A stretch of 64,000 bases of DNA from Acidovorax sp. GTDB lineage: Bacteria; Pseudomonadota; Gammaproteobacteria; Burkholderiales; Burkholderiaceae_C. The notes below the pieces were generated by a model. The model had not been told where the DNA came from and made no database searches. It saw nothing but the letters and a program-made list of their open reading frames with translations. A program made the position numbers and the translations under genes. The DNA is taken from positions 186,001 through 250,000 of the forward strand of contig JAITLO010000039.1 of NCBI GenBank assembly GCA_031277855.1, read 5' to 3'. Numbering within the stretch: position 1 is the first letter of the stretch; the number at the start of each line of letters is the position of its first letter. Shown one piece after another: positions 38,033-47,678 of the stretch.

Positions 38033-38581
38033 ATGAATGCCCAGGAACCCACATCGACCCGCCCCTATCTGATTCGGGCCATTTACGAGTGGTGCACGGA
38101 CAACGGCTTGACGCCCTACCTGGCGGTGCGGGTGGACAAGACGGTGCAGGTGCCACGCGAGTACGTGAACGACGGTGAAATCGTGCTGAACGTCAGCTAT
38201 GACGCCACCAGCAGCCTGCAGATCGGCAACGATTTCATCGAGTTCAAGGCCCGCTTTGGCGGCAAGCCCCGCGAGATCATGGTACCCGTGGACCGGGTGC
38301 TGGCCATTTACGCCCGTGAAAGCGGGCAGGGCATGTCCTTTCCGGTTCCCGACGAAAGCTTGTCATCTGCTCCAGAGCCCGAGGACGAAACCGAAGCATC
38401 ACAAGCCGCTGCACAAGAAGCAGAACGCGTGATGCAGCTGGTATCCACCGAAGGTCAGAGCGCTTCAGCCACTTTGAGTGCAGTGCCGCGCAGCCATGAG
38501 CCAGACGATGGCACAGAGGATGACGACAAACCACGCCCGCCTTCGGGTGGTGGCCGTCCTGCACTGAAACTGGTGAAGTGA
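38033..38581 (+). CDS. sspB: ClpXP specificity factor SspB
   Basis: 182 aa adaptor that delivers ssrA-tagged proteins to ClpXP. The folded domain covers residues ~8-115 (RPYLIRAIYEWCTDNGLTPYL, VNDGEIVLNVS, RFGGKPREIMVPVDRVLAIYARE). An acidic flexible linker follows, ending in the ClpX-binding tail GGRPALKLVK. It lies 59 bp after sspA. Confidence 0.95.
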   Translation: MNAQEPTSTRPYLIRAIYEWCTDNGLTPYLAVRVDKTVQVPREYVNDGEIVLNVSYDATSSLQIGNDFIEFKARFGGKPREIMVPVDRVLAIYARESGQGMSFPVPDESLSSAPEPEDETEASQAAAQEAERVMQLVSTEGQSASATLSAVPRSHEPDDGTEDDDKPRPPSGGGRPALKLVK

Positions 38582-38586
38582 CGCGC

Positions 38587-38614
38587 GGTTTGCACGCCGC
38601 ATGGTGTGCAAACC
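38587..38614 (+). terminator. Hairpin after sspB
   Basis: Perfect 9-bp inverted repeat GGTTTGCAC/GTGCAAACC with a 10-base loop, 5 bp after the sspB stop. No T run follows, so it may be a weak terminator or a processing site. Confidence 0.45.
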
Positions 38615-38641
38615 AAATCCTGCATTACAATTACTGGTTTC

Positions 38642-38717
38642 GCCGGTTTAGCTCAGTTGGTAGAGCACCCGCCTTGTAAGCGGTAGGTCGTCAGTTCGAA
38701 TCCGACAACCGGCACCA
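38642..38717 (+). tRNA. tRNA-Thr (anticodon TGT), copy 1
   Basis: 76 nt including encoded CCA. The acceptor stem GCCGGTT pairs with AACCGGC, the anticodon loop is CTTGTAA, and the T arm has GTTCGAATC. A TACAAT -10-like box lies at 38626-38631. It is identical to the copy at 38804. Confidence 0.97.
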
Positions 38718-38803
38718 ATTTCTCTTCGCAGTTTTCAGGCGCTTCTTTTTGAAGCACCTTGTCCCTCCGGCAGCCGATATCCATGCGGACTGTGGTGCGG
38801 GCC

Positions 38804-38879
38804 GCCGGTTTAGCTCAGTTGGTAGAGCACCCGCCTTGTAAGCGGTAGGTCGTCAGTTCGAATCCGACAACCGGCACCA
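38804..38879 (+). tRNA. tRNA-Thr (anticodon TGT), copy 2
   Basis: 76 nt, identical to the gene at 38642 and separated from it by 86 bp of unrelated sequence. Both encode CCA. The two are probably co-transcribed, as no second promoter is obvious. Confidence 0.97.
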
Positions 38880-39049
38880 TCTTCCTCTCCCACATACCTG
38901 TCTTGGTTCTTCATGGCGCTGTGCAATGCAGCGTATGACGTTGGCGCACCCATGCCTGCTGTTTTCTACGCGCAGATCGTGCTCATGGGGATTTCTGTGC
39001 TGCCACAAGAAAGCGACGACGACCCAAGCCATAAAAACTGGCACGCTCC

Positions 39050-39100
39050 ACGCCAGGGCGCCGCGCAAGGGCCGCCCCGAAGCCAAGGTCGTCGTCCCAG
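39050..39100 (-). repeat. Dispersed GC-rich repeat, copy 7 (fragment)
   Basis: Minus-strand fragment with GGGACGACGACC and GGGGCGGCCCTTGCGCGGCG but without the CCCTGAGGCGC end. It lies next to copy 8. The rest of 38880-39049 shows nothing recognisable. Confidence 0.6.
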
Positions 39101-39194
39101 CGGAATCCAGATGCCGTGCCCATGGATATGGCAGGCATACGACCTAAGCCTAGCTCGGCCCACTCCGCATAAAACTGGCGCGCCCCACAACAGG

Positions 39195-39290
39195 GCACCG
39201 CGCAAGGGCCGCCCCGCCGCGCTGGTGCCGTCCCCCTCCGGCGCGAAGCGCCTAAAGAGAGGGGGAAGCGGCGAAGCCGCTCAGGGGGTG
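39195..39290 (-). repeat. Dispersed post-stop GC-rich repeat, copy 8
   Basis: On the minus strand it begins ACCCCCTGAGCGGC and continues to GGGGGACGGCACC and GGGGCGGCCCTTGCGCGG. Its TGA at 39283-39281 is the stop codon of dciA, as copy 4 supplies that of hisA. Confidence 0.78.
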
Positions 39291-39598
39291 CTCACCTTTA
39301 TTCTTATTCGCTCCACATCCCAGCCCTTGACGCGCAAATGCGCCTCCATGCCCGGCAGCAGATAGCGCAGCTTGCTGGCGGCGGCATTGTTGCGCACCAA
39401 TACACACCAGCTGCTGCCTTCAATGGGGCCGGCCTCCAGGCAGTCGCGCAGCGCTGGCGGCACCAGGGGCAGCACGGCACGCAGGCGCCGCTGGGAGTCC
39501 TGGGTCAGTGCCACCAACTGCGTCAGCGTAGGGGATGCACGCACCGCTTGCTCTGCGGTGATGGCGTGGTGGCGGCGGGTGATGGTGGCGTGCTGCAT
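39281..39598 (-). CDS. dciA: DUF721 protein (DciA-like helicase loader)
   Basis: 105 aa. The DUF721/DciA core is seen in LRAVLPLVPPALRDCLEAGPIEGSSWCVLVRNNAAASKLRYLLP. DciA helps load the replicative helicase DnaB in bacteria lacking DnaC. Position next to and divergent from secA is typical in Burkholderiales. The last residues Thr-Pro and the stop are supplied by the dispersed repeat. Confidence 0.82.
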   Translation of the reverse strand: MQHATITRRHHAITAEQAVRASPTLTQLVALTQDSQRRLRAVLPLVPPALRDCLEAGPIEGSSWCVLVRNNAAASKLRYLLPGMEAHLRVKGWDVERIRIKVSTP

Positions 39599-39672
39599 GG
39601 TGGGTGAAGGGGCGTTCGGTCCATTATGCGGCCCAATGCTGCAGCCCTACAGGGCTGTCATACCGCAGAAAT

Positions 39673-39699
39673 TTGCTGTGGCTGGGGCGCAGTTAGAAT
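39673..39699 (+). promoter_or_regulatory. Candidate promoter upstream of secA
   Basis: TTGCTG (39673-39678), 15-bp spacer, TAGAAT (39694-39699). The transcript would carry a leader of about 120 nt with a small hairpin (TCGCCT/AGGCGA, 39716-39742). Confidence 0.4.
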
Positions 39700-39825
39700 C
39701 AATTTTTGGCTTGCATCGCCTTCTGGACCTTGTAGGAGGCGACGCCAGTCCCCATTTGCACCTTCATCTTAGGGATTCTGACCCACCGCATGGCCTGCAG
39801 GGCTGTAACGGCGGGGTCTGTTCGC

Positions 39826-42564
39826 ATGGCCACCAACTTCCTCACCAAACTATTCGGCAGCCGCAACGACCGGCTTCTCAAGCAATACCGCAAGACGGTG
39901 GCTCGCATCAATGCGATGGAGCCGGAGTTTGAAAAGCTGAGCGATGAGGCTTTGCGCGCCAAGACCGACGAATTCCGCGCACGCCTGGCCCAGGGCGCCA
40001 CGCTGGACGATTTGCTGCCCGAAGCCTTCGCCGTGGTGCGCGAGGCGTCCAAGCGCGTCATGAAGATGCGCCACTTCGATGTGCAGCTGATTGGCGGCAT
40101 GGCCCTGCACGACGGCAAGATTGCCGAAATGCGCACCGGTGAAGGCAAGACGCTGACCTCCACCCTGCCCGTGTACCTGAATGCCCTGTCCGGCAACGGC
40201 GTGCATGTGGTGACCGTCAACGATTACCTGGCCAGCCGCGACGCTGCCACCATGGGCCGGCTGTACCACTTCCTGGGCATGGCCGTGGGCGTGAACCTGC
40301 CCAACGCTCCGCGTGACGAAAAGCAGCAGGCCTATCTGGCCGACGTCACCTATGGCACGAACAACGAGTTCGGCTTTGACTATCTGCGCGACAACATGGT
40401 GTATGACGCGGATGATCGCGTGCAGCGCAGCCTGAACTACGCCATCGTCGATGAGGTGGACTCGATTCTGATCGACGAGGCCCGCACCCCGCTGATCATC
40501 TCCGGCCAGGCCGAAGACAACACGGCCATGTACCTGGCCATCGACAAGCTGGTGCCCCAGATGGTGCGCCAGGAAGGCGAGGCCGACCCCCGCACCGGCG
40601 AGGGCGTGACCAAGCCCGGCGACTTCACGCTGGACGAGAAGAGCCACCAGGTCTTTCTGACCGAGCAAGGCCATGAAGTGGCCGAGCGCATCCTGGCCCA
40701 TGCCGGCCTGATCCCGGAAGGTGCCTCGCTGTACGACCCGGCCAATATTGCCCTGGTCCACCACCTCTACGCCGCGCTGCGTGCCCACCACATCTACCAC
40801 CGTGACCAGCACTATGTGGTGCAAAACGGCGAAGTGGTCATCGTGGACGAGTTCACCGGTCGCCTGATGTCCGGCCGCCGCTGGAGCGATGGTCTGCACC
40901 AGGCTGTGGAAGCCAAGGAAGGCGTGTCCATCCAGGCCGAGAACCAGACCATGGCCTCGATCACCTTCCAGAACTACTTCCGCCTCTATGCCAAACTGTC
41001 CGGCATGACCGGTACGGCCGATACAGAGGCCTATGAGTTCCAGAGCATCTACGGCCTGGAAACCGTGGTCATTCCGCCCAACAAACCCAGCAAGCGCGAA
41101 GACCAGCTGGACCGCGTCTACAAGACCACCAAGGAAAAGTACGACGCCGCCATTGCCGACATCCGCGCCTGCCACGAGCGTGGCCAGCCGGTGCTGGTGG
41201 GCACGACCTCGATCGAGAACTCCGAAATCATCGACGAGATGCTCAAGCAAGCCGGCCTGCCCCACCAGGTGCTGAACGCCAAGCAGCACGCTAAGGAAGC
41301 CGACATCATTGCCCAGGCCGGTCGCGAAGGCATGATCACCATCGCCACCAATATGGCGGGCCGTGGTACCGACATCGTGCTGGGTGGCAATATCGAAAAA
41401 GAAGTCCAGGCCATTGAAAACGATGAGTCTCTGGATGCTGGCACCAAGCAGTCCCGCATTGCAGCCCTGCGCGCGCAGTGGAGCGTGGACCACGAGAAGG
41501 TGCTGGCCCTGGGTGGCCTGCGCATCATCGCCACCGAGCGCCACGAATCCCGCCGTATCGACAACCAGCTGCGTGGTCGCTCCGGCCGCCAGGGTGACCC
41601 CGGCTCCTCGCGCTTTTACCTCAGCCTGGACGACGCGCTGATGCGCATCTTTGCCGGCGACCGCGTGCGCGCCATCATGGACCGCCTGAAGATGCCCGAG
41701 GGCGAAGCCATCGAGGCCGGCATCGTCACCCGCTCCATCGAGTCGGCCCAGCGCAAGGTGGAAGCCCGAAATTTCGATATGCGCAAGCAGTTGCTGGAGT
41801 ACGACGATGTCTCCAACGACCAACGCAAGGTGATCTACCAGGAGCGCAACGACATTCTGGATGCCAGCGAGCTGGACTCCATGATCGCCGCCATGCGCCG
41901 CGATGTGGTCACCGAGGTGGTGCACCAACATGTGCCAGCCGAATCCATGGAAGAGCAGTGGGATGTGCCCGCGCTGGAAAAAGCCCTGGTCAGCGACTGG
42001 CAGCTGCATGTGGACCTGGTCGAGTGGATCAAGACCAACGACCACGCCACCGACGACGAGATCCTGGAGCGCGTGCTGCAGGCCGCCGATGCCCACTACC
42101 AGGCCAAGGTGGACCTGGTGGGCTCCGAGCAGTTCTTGCAGTTCCAGCGTGCCGTGCTGCTGCAAAGCTTTGACACCAACTGGCGTGACCACCTGGCCGC
42201 GCTGGACTATCTGCGCCAGGGCATTCACCTGCGCGGCTATGCGCAAAAGCAACCCAAGCAGGAATACAAGCGCGAGGCCTTCGAGCTGTTCCGCCAGCTG
42301 ATCGACCAGGTCAAGAGCGAAGTCACCCGCGTGCTGATGACGGTGCGCATCCAGCAGCCCGAGGCGCTGCAGCAGGCCGCACAAGGCATTGAGCAGCACG
42401 CCGAGCAGGTGCAAGGCGGTATGCACTACGCCAGTGCCGATGCTGACAAGAGCGATGCGGGCGAAGCCTTCAAGCTGCCCGAAGGCGTGCGCGTGGGCCG
42501 CAACGACCCCTGCCCTTGCGGCAGCGGGGAGAAGTTTAAGAACTGTCACGGGAAGCTTGCGTGA
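39826..42564 (+). CDS. secA: Preprotein translocase ATPase SecA
   Basis: 912 aa motor of Sec-dependent export. It has DEAD-motor motifs ([29 protein letters not shown]), the second motor domain with [10 protein letters not shown] and [16 protein letters not shown], and the C-terminal SecB/lipid-binding zinc site [18 protein letters not shown] 39826 ([11 protein letters not shown]) fits the family start. Confidence 0.97.
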   Translation: MATNFLTKLFGSRNDRLLKQYRKTVARINAMEPEFEKLSDEALRAKTDEFRARLAQGATLDDLLPEAFAVVREASKRVMKMRHFDVQLIGGMALHDGKIAEMRTGEGKTLTSTLPVYLNALSGNGVHVVTVNDYLASRDAATMGRLYHFLGMAVGVNLPNAPRDEKQQAYLADVTYGTNNEFGFDYLRDNMVYDADDRVQRSLNYAIVDEVDSILIDEARTPLIISGQAEDNTAMYLAIDKLVPQMVRQEGEADPRTGEGVTKPGDFTLDEKSHQVFLTEQGHEVAERILAHAGLIPEGASLYDPANIALVHHLYAALRAHHIYHRDQHYVVQNGEVVIVDEFTGRLMSGRRWSDGLHQAVEAKEGVSIQAENQTMASITFQNYFRLYAKLSGMTGTADTEAYEFQSIYGLETVVIPPNKPSKREDQLDRVYKTTKEKYDAAIADIRACHERGQPVLVGTTSIENSEIIDEMLKQAGLPHQVLNAKQHAKEADIIAQAGREGMITIATNMAGRGTDIVLGGNIEKEVQAIENDESLDAGTKQSRIAALRAQWSVDHEKVLALGGLRIIATERHESRRIDNQLRGRSGRQGDPGSSRFYLSLDDALMRIFAGDRVRAIMDRLKMPEGEAIEAGIVTRSIESAQRKVEARNFDMRKQLLEYDDVSNDQRKVIYQERNDILDASELDSMIAAMRRDVVTEVVHQHVPAESMEEQWDVPALEKALVSDWQLHVDLVEWIKTNDHATDDEILERVLQAADAHYQAKVDLVGSEQFLQFQRAVLLQSFDTNWRDHLAALDYLRQGIHLRGYAQKQPKQEYKREAFELFRQLIDQVKSEVTRVLMTVRIQQPEALQQAAQGIEQHAEQVQGGMHYASADADKSDAGEAFKLPEGVRVGRNDPCPCGSGEKFKNCHGKLA

Positions 42565-42565
42565 C

Positions 42566-42680
42566 ACTCCCCTGAGGCGCTGCGCGCCTTCCTCTCGCTC
42601 TCGCTCGCTGCGCTCGCGGGCAAGGGGACGGCAACTTCGCTGCGGGGCGGCCCTTGCTCGTTGCCCCTGGCGAAAGGGGC
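42566..42680 (+). repeat. Dispersed post-stop GC-rich repeat, copy 9
   Basis: ACTCCCCTGAGGCGCTGCGCGCC starts one base after the secA stop and runs through AAGGGGACGGCAAC and GGGGCGGCCCTTGCTCG to a GCGAAAGGGGCG end like that of copy 2. Confidence 0.8.
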
Positions 42681-42728
42681 GTTGCATGCGACAGCGTCAG
42701 TTCTATGTCTCGTGCCCTCGGCTGTGCA

Positions 42729-42766
42729 CCCTCGCCCCTTCGGGGAGAGGGTGGGGGTGAGGGGCA
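42729..42766 (+). repeat. G-rich REP-like element, copy B
   Basis: CCCTCGCCCCTTCGGGGAG then AGGGTGGGGGTGAGGGG, nearly identical to the unit at 32554. Confidence 0.75.
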
Positions 42767-42790
42767 GCTCGCACAGCATAGAGAGAAATC

Positions 42791-42818
42791 ACAAAAACGG
42801 GCTCAGGCCCGTTTTTGT
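42791..42818 (+). terminator. Intrinsic terminator (bidirectional shape)
   Basis: Perfect 12-bp stem ACAAAAACGGGC/GCCCGTTTTTGT with a TCAG loop, downstream of secA. The rest of the gap to argJ holds repeats and a GGCCGCAG/CTGCGGCC hairpin at 42831-42849. Confidence 0.85.
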
Positions 42819-42894
42819 GTTTTGTGCGTAGGCCGCAGTGGCTGCGGCCGACCGATAATCAACAGATGTTTTAACTTCTGTAGGAAGCCCTGCA

Positions 42895-44124
42895 ATGCCC
42901 GTGAATCTCCCTGCTCCCGTTGCCGCAGACCTGCACCCGGTCGCTGGCGTGCGTATTGGTGTCACCGAAGCCGGTGTGCGCAAGGCCAATCGCAAAGACC
43001 TGACCGTGTTTTTGCTGGACGAGGGCACGACGGTGGCCGGTGTGTTTACGCAAAACCGTTTTTGCGCCGCGCCGGTGCAGGTCAGCCGTGAGCATTTGCA
43101 GGCCGGCCAGGGTATTCGTGCCATGGTCATCAACACCGGCAATGCCAATGCCGGCACCGGCGCTGCGGGCCTGGCCAATGCGCGTGCGATTTGCGAGGCC
43201 CTGGGCAAGGAGCTGGGCTTGGCGCCCGCGCAAATCCTGCCGTTTTCCACCGGCGTGATCATGGAGGCGCTGCCTGTGGACCGCATCACAGCCGGTCTGC
43301 CCAAGGCCATTGCCGCTGCCAAGGCCGACAACTGGGCCGCCGCCGCCGAAGGCATCATGACTACCGACACCCAGCCCAAGGCATACAGCCGCCAGGTGCA
43401 ATTGGGTGGCAAGACCGTCAGCGTCACCGGCATCAGCAAGGGCGCGGGCATGATTCGCCCGAACATGGCCACCATGCTGGGTTTTGTGGCCACCGATGCC
43501 GCCATTGCGCCTGCACTGCTGCAAGGCCTGGTCAAGGAGCTGGCCGATGGTTCGTTCAACCGCGTGACCATTGATGGCGACACGTCTACGAACGACAGCT
43601 TTGTGCTGATGGCCACGCACCAGGCGGGCAATGCGCAGATCACCAGCTGGGACGGCGCAGAGGCCCAGGCCCTGAAGGCCGCGCTGCTGGAAGTGGCCCG
43701 CCTGCTGGCCCAGGCCATTGTGCGCGACGGTGAAGGTGCGACCAAGTTCATCACCGTGCAAATCGATGGCGGCAAGACCGAAGAGGAATGCCGACTGGCC
43801 GCCTACGCGATTGCGCATTCGCCGCTGGTGAAGACCGCCTTCTTTGCTTCCGACCCCAATCTGGGACGCATTCTGGCGGCGGTGGGCTATGCTGGCATCC
43901 ACGATCTGGATCAGACCCACATCGATCTGTTCCTAGACGACGTACATGTCGTCGTCAATGGCGGCCGCAATCCCTCCTACAAGGAAGAAGACGGCCAGCG
44001 CGTGATGAAGCAGCAGGAAATCACCGTGCGCGTGGACCTGGGCCGTGGCCAGGCCAGCCAGACGGTGTGGACCTGTGATCTCAGCCACGACTACGTCACC
44101 ATCAACGCTGATTACCGTTCCTAA
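42895..44124 (+). CDS. argJ: Bifunctional ornithine acetyltransferase / N-acetylglutamate synthase ArgJ
   Basis: 409 aa enzyme of cyclic arginine synthesis. It is made as one chain that cleaves itself before the Thr in [11 protein letters not shown] into alpha and beta subunits; that Thr is the nucleophile. Other conserved parts are [12 protein letters not shown] and [13 protein letters not shown]. An AGGAAG sequence precedes the ATG. Confidence 0.96.
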   Translation: MPVNLPAPVAADLHPVAGVRIGVTEAGVRKANRKDLTVFLLDEGTTVAGVFTQNRFCAAPVQVSREHLQAGQGIRAMVINTGNANAGTGAAGLANARAICEALGKELGLAPAQILPFSTGVIMEALPVDRITAGLPKAIAAAKADNWAAAAEGIMTTDTQPKAYSRQVQLGGKTVSVTGISKGAGMIRPNMATMLGFVATDAAIAPALLQGLVKELADGSFNRVTIDGDTSTNDSFVLMATHQAGNAQITSWDGAEAQALKAALLEVARLLAQAIVRDGEGATKFITVQIDGGKTEEECRLAAYAIAHSPLVKTAFFASDPNLGRILAAVGYAGIHDLDQTHIDLFLDDVHVVVNGGRNPSYKEEDGQRVMKQQEITVRVDLGRGQASQTVWTCDLSHDYVTINADYRS

Positions 44125-44250
44125 AGCGGTTTTCCACAACCCGGATACTTTGTTGCGGAGCCTCGCCGTAGCGCTGCTACTGTCTTCGGCTCCGCGCCGC
44201 GTCTCCGGGCTGCGGCCAACCGCTGGCGTTGGGGTGCTCTCAAATTCAGG

Positions 44251-44326
44251 AGCTATCACTGCTTTTATATAAACAGTTCCAGCATGTTTTGTTTATAAAA
44301 CTGGCTTTCTGTTGGCAGTGATAGCT
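44251..44326 (+). repeat. Inverted-repeat element before the DUF815 ATPase
   Basis: Perfect 12-bp arms AGCTATCACTGC (44251-44262) and GCAGTGATAGCT (44315-44326), with shorter nested pairings inside (AACAG/CTGTT, CCAG/CTGG). It is AT-rich compared with its surroundings. The right arm ends 27 bp before the likely start codon. Confidence 0.65.
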
Positions 44327-44353
44327 ATCAAAACAAATGGAGATACGACCGTG

Positions 44354-45298
44354 ATGGATGTCAGCAACCCCCTGGAACGACTGGTGGAGCGTGCCGAGCA
44401 GCTGATGCAGCGCATCGAGGCTGTGCTGCCCCAGCCCCTGCAAGCCCCTGCCGATTGGAATACCGCCATTGCCTGGCGCTACCGCAAGCGCGCCAACGGC
44501 TGTGGCCTGCTGGAGCCTGTGCGCCATGTGGGCGCCATGCAGCTGTCGGACCTGCAGAACATCGACGTTCAAAAAGACAAGATTGCGCGCAACACCGAAC
44601 AGTTTGTGCAAGGCCGCACGGCCAACAATGTGCTGCTCACCGGCGCGCGTGGGACGGGCAAGTCCTCGCTGATTCGCGCCTGCCTGCATGCCTATGCGCC
44701 CAAGGGCCTGCGCCTGATCGAGGTGGACAAGGCCGACCTGACCGACCTGCCCGATATCGTCGACGTGGTCGCAGGCCGGCCCGAGAAGTTCATCATCTAC
44801 TGCGATGACCTGAGCTTTGAAGAAGGCGAGCCCGGCTACAAGGCCATGAAGTCCATCTTGGATGGCTCGGTCTCTGCTGCCACGCCGAATGTGCTGGTCT
44901 ATGCCACCAGCAACCGCCGCCATTTGCTGCCCGAGTACATGACGGACAACCTGGCACAGAGCAAGGGCGAGAATGGGGAGATCCACCCCGGTGAGGTGGT
45001 GGAAGAGAAAATCTCCCTGTCCGAACGCTTTGGCCTGTGGGTGAGTTTTTACCCCTTCAGCCAGGATGAATACCTGCGCGTGGTGGCCCAGTGGCTGTCC
45101 TCGCTGGGCCTGTCGGCTGCTGAAATCGAGGCTTCGCGCCCCGAAGCCCTGGTTTGGGCGCTGGAGCGCGGCTCGCGCAGCGGCCGCGTGGCCCAGCAAT
45201 TCGCCCGCGACTGGGCCGGGCGTGCCCAGCGCCAGGCCGAAGGCCGTCAGCGCATTGCCGATGTGGACGGCCTGAGCGAAGAAGCCGAAACCGACTAA
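44354..45298 (+). CDS. DUF815 AAA-type ATPase
   Basis: 314 aa. Walker A is in LTGARGTGKSSLIRA, Walker B in IIYCDDLSFEE, and a sensor-like YATSNRRHLLP follows. DUF815 proteins are conserved bacterial ATPases of unknown function. ATG 44354 or GTG 44351 both sit after a GGAG. The longer frame to 44312 starts inside the inverted repeat and is less likely. mutT follows 41 bp downstream. Confidence 0.88.
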   Translation: MDVSNPLERLVERAEQLMQRIEAVLPQPLQAPADWNTAIAWRYRKRANGCGLLEPVRHVGAMQLSDLQNIDVQKDKIARNTEQFVQGRTANNVLLTGARGTGKSSLIRACLHAYAPKGLRLIEVDKADLTDLPDIVDVVAGRPEKFIIYCDDLSFEEGEPGYKAMKSILDGSVSAATPNVLVYATSNRRHLLPEYMTDNLAQSKGENGEIHPGEVVEEKISLSERFGLWVSFYPFSQDEYLRVVAQWLSSLGLSAAEIEASRPEALVWALERGSRSGRVAQQFARDWAGRAQRQAEGRQRIADVDGLSEEAETD

Positions 45299-45339
45299 AC
45301 CCAGGCGGCCTTGTGCCGCCCCCCATTCGAAAGACCCGA

Positions 45340-45816
45340 GTGAATCCAGAAGCCCCTTCCCAGATCCGCAGCCATACCGAAGTCGCCGTGGGCGTTTTGA
45401 TTCGCGAAAGCGATGGCGCACTGCTGATCACCAGCCGCCCACAAGGCAAGCCGCGTGCGGGCTGGTGGGAGTTCCCCGGGGGCAAGCTGGAGGCTGGCGA
45501 AACCGTGGAGCAGGCCCTGCGCCGCGAGCTGCAGGAGGAGATCGGCATCACGATCTCCAACTGCATCGCCTGGAAAGTGACCGAGCATGATTACTCCCAT
45601 GCCCTGGTGCGCCTGCATTGGTGCAAGGTCACGCAGTGGGAGGGCGAGTTCGAGATGCGCGAAGGCCAGCAAATGGCATGGCAGCAGTTGCCGCTGACCG
45701 TGGCCCCGGTGCTGGAGGGCTCTTATCCCGTGCTGGAATGGTTGAGTGAGGAGCGCGGCCTGCCATTTGATGCGGCGTTCTACGACCAGCAAGCCCAGCA
45801 GCATCTGGCGGGCTGA
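45340..45816 (+). CDS. mutT: 8-oxo-dGTP diphosphatase MutT
   Basis: 158 aa Nudix hydrolase that clears oxidised dGTP. The Nudix box runs from GGKLEAGETVEQALRREL to QEEIGI with all key residues. The start is a GTG (45340) placed by homology. The frame stays open upstream but overlaps the ATPase gene. The C-terminal domain contains the usual LPLTVAPVLEGSYPVLEWL. Confidence 0.92.
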   Translation: MNPEAPSQIRSHTEVAVGVLIRESDGALLITSRPQGKPRAGWWEFPGGKLEAGETVEQALRRELQEEIGITISNCIAWKVTEHDYSHALVRLHWCKVTQWEGEFEMREGQQMAWQQLPLTVAPVLEGSYPVLEWLSEERGLPFDAAFYDQQAQQHLAG

Positions 45817-45847
45817 TAAAAAAGGAGCAGCCCTGGCGCAAGGGCTG
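45817..45847 (-). terminator. Intrinsic terminator of the pilB-yacG strand
   Basis: CAGCCCT/AGGGCTG stem. On the minus strand it is followed after CTCC by a T run. It ends the leftward operon after yacG. Confidence 0.65.
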
Positions 45848-45933
45848 TGATTCTTCAAGCGATTGGTGTCGGAAGTCCAGTACCCGTCAGTGGCTGGTGC
45901 TCCGCTTTTCGATAGCCTGCTGAAAAGCGTTTT

Positions 45934-46149
45934 TCAGTCTTCGTGGCGCGGGTCGCCGTATTGCGCATCCTGGGGTGGGGTTTGGGCCGGCACGCGAAAG
46001 CTTTCATTCGCCCAGGCGCCCAGGTCAATCATCTTGCAGCGCTCGCTGCAGAAGGGGCGAAAGCGGTTGCTGGGTGCAAACAGGCTGGGGCCGCCGCAGG
46101 TGGGGCAGGGCACGGTGGTGGGAGTGGAGGAAACATCGGGCGTGGTCAT
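45934..46149 (-). CDS. yacG: DNA gyrase inhibitor YacG
   Basis: 71 aa zinc protein. The four Cys ligands are in CPTCGG and [16 protein letters not shown]. YacG binds GyrB and inhibits gyrase. The ATG at 46149 (MTTPDVS) is chosen, with 46158 an in-frame alternative. It is the last gene of the leftward pilB-pilC-pilD-coaE-zapD-yacG series. Confidence 0.93.
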   Translation of the reverse strand: MTTPDVSSTPTTVPCPTCGGPSLFAPSNRFRPFCSERCKMIDLGAWANESFRVPAQTPPQDAQYGDPRHED

Positions 46150-46207
46150 ACTGTCCAAGCCTAGCGCAAATGCCGGGCGTTTGTGGGCTTAGCGCGTAAA
46201 CACGCTC

Positions 46208-46963
46208 TTACGCACAGAGGGTGAGCTCAAAAGCCGCTTCTTCGTGGGTAGGCTGCAGCTTGCCGGCATCGTCCGGGCGCATCAGCCGTACCGACACCAT
46301 CAGCCGGTTGCCGCTGATTTCAGGCACCAGGTTTAGCTCGGGGTCTATGCGCAGGCGCAGCAGCTGAAAGCTGCGGCCCGCCGGCAGATACTGCTGGAAA
46401 TGGCCTTTGCTGGCCGCCACTTTTTGCGGAACGCCGGTATCGCGCAGCAGGCCCAGCAGCAGGAACAGGGCGTTCGACAGCGGCTGAAAGCAGGCAGACC
46501 AGCGCTGCAGATCGGCGCGGCGGCGCTCGTTGGGCTGGTGCTTCCAGGTGTGATAGGCCGGGAGGTCGAAGCCGCAGGTGCCTCCCGGAATGCCCATGCG
46601 ACTGCGCACGGCCATCAGCCAGTCGTTTTCGGTCAGCGATTGACCCGTTCTACCTGTCTGGGCATTCAGGGTGGTGAAGGCCGTGTCCAGTTGGGTAATG
46701 ATGCGGTTGAGCATCTCCTCTGCGATAGAGGGGTTGCCGCGGTAGCTGTCCAGCAGGGCTTTTTGCCGCTCCAGATCTTTGAGAATATCGGCCTTCAGAT
46801 CGGCGCGGGCTGCCACGTCCAATACCTCGAACAGCGTGGTCAGTGCGAAGTGGTGGTGCAGCGTGGAATCGCCTTCCACCAATTCGTTGAGACGGCAAAA
46901 CAGTTGCTCCAGGCGCAAATAGGTTCTCTGCCGTTCATTGAAAGGATATTCGTAGAGGATCAC
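46208..46963 (-). CDS. zapD: Cell division protein ZapD
   Basis: 251 aa FtsZ-bundling protein. The family start MILYEYPFNERQRTYLRLE and the conserved AYHTWKHQPNERRRADLQRW are both clear. It lies between coaE and yacG, as in E. coli. AACACGCTCTTA just beyond its stop resembles the short motif found after other genes. Confidence 0.94.
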   Translation of the reverse strand: MILYEYPFNERQRTYLRLEQLFCRLNELVEGDSTLHHHFALTTLFEVLDVAARADLKADILKDLERQKALLDSYRGNPSIAEEMLNRIITQLDTAFTTLNAQTGRTGQSLTENDWLMAVRSRMGIPGGTCGFDLPAYHTWKHQPNERRRADLQRWSACFQPLSNALFLLLGLLRDTGVPQKVAASKGHFQQYLPAGRSFQLLRLRIDPELNLVPEISGNRLMVSVRLMRPDDAGKLQPTHEEAAFELTLCA

Positions 46964-47063
46964 GCTGGTTGCTTCCGAGGCGGCTTATCCAATCTGGGGA
47001 CACATGGCTGAGATTGTGCAAAGGCTGAGCCCGCTTGGGAAGCATGGTTCAGACTTCATAGCA

Positions 47064-47678
47064 TCATAGCCCGAAGAAGTCCGCAATACGATGGGCTTGT
47101 TCCCGCAATTGCGTCAGTGTCAGCTTGTCGTTGTAGATCACCCAGTCTGCGGCGGCCCGGCGCCGGCTGCGTGAGGCCTGGGCCGCAATAATGGCTTGCA
47201 CGGCTTGGCGCTCCAGGCCGTTGCGCTCCATCACCCGTTCAATTTGCGTGGTTTCGCTGCAGTCCACCACCAACACCTGGTCCAACCGGGCCGGCCAGCG
47301 CGGGGATTCCACCAGCAAGGGAATATCGAACACCAGCAGCCTGGCGCCTGCTGCCACAGCGGCCTGGGCATGGGCTTCGGTGCTGCTGCCCACCAGGGGG
47401 TGAACAATGGCTTCCAGCGCCTGGCGGGCTGTGGCGTCTTGAAAGACCAGTGTGCGCATGGCTGCTCGGTCCAGGCTGCCATCCGGCGCGGCGATATGGG
47501 GGCCAAAGCGGGCCATGATGGCGGGCATGGCAGCGCCGCCCGCAGCAGTCAGGCTGCGGGAAATAGCGTCGGCATCCAGCACGGCGGCACCGCGTTCGGC
47601 CAGCATCTGGCCCACGGTGCTTTTGCCGCTGCCAATACCTCCAGTCAGACCCAGGCGCAAAGGGTGTCGGAGCATCAC
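47064..47678 (-). CDS. coaE: Dephospho-CoA kinase CoaE
   Basis: 204 aa, last step of coenzyme A synthesis. The P-loop is in LGLTGGIGSGKSTVGQ, and the family DADAISRSLT follows. The start overlaps the pilD stop by 4 bp, so the two are translationally coupled. Confidence 0.95.
   Translation of the reverse strand: MMLRHPLRLGLTGGIGSGKSTVGQMLAERGAAVLDADAISRSLTAAGGAAMPAIMARFGPHIAAPDGSLDRAAMRTLVFQDATARQALEAIVHPLVGSSTEAHAQAAVAAGARLLVFDIPLLVESPRWPARLDQVLVVDCSETTQIERVMERNGLERQAVQAIIAAQASRSRRRAAADWVIYNDKLTLTQLREQAHRIADFFGL

Noticed and set aside
38642..38879. Second integration site at the duplicated tRNA-Thr
   Set aside because: No integrase or foreign cargo lies between or beside the two copies, and the spacer is only 86 bp.
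39850..42687. 945-aa antisense ORF over secA
   Set aside because: Same effect of high GC at third positions. SecA on the plus strand is unambiguous.
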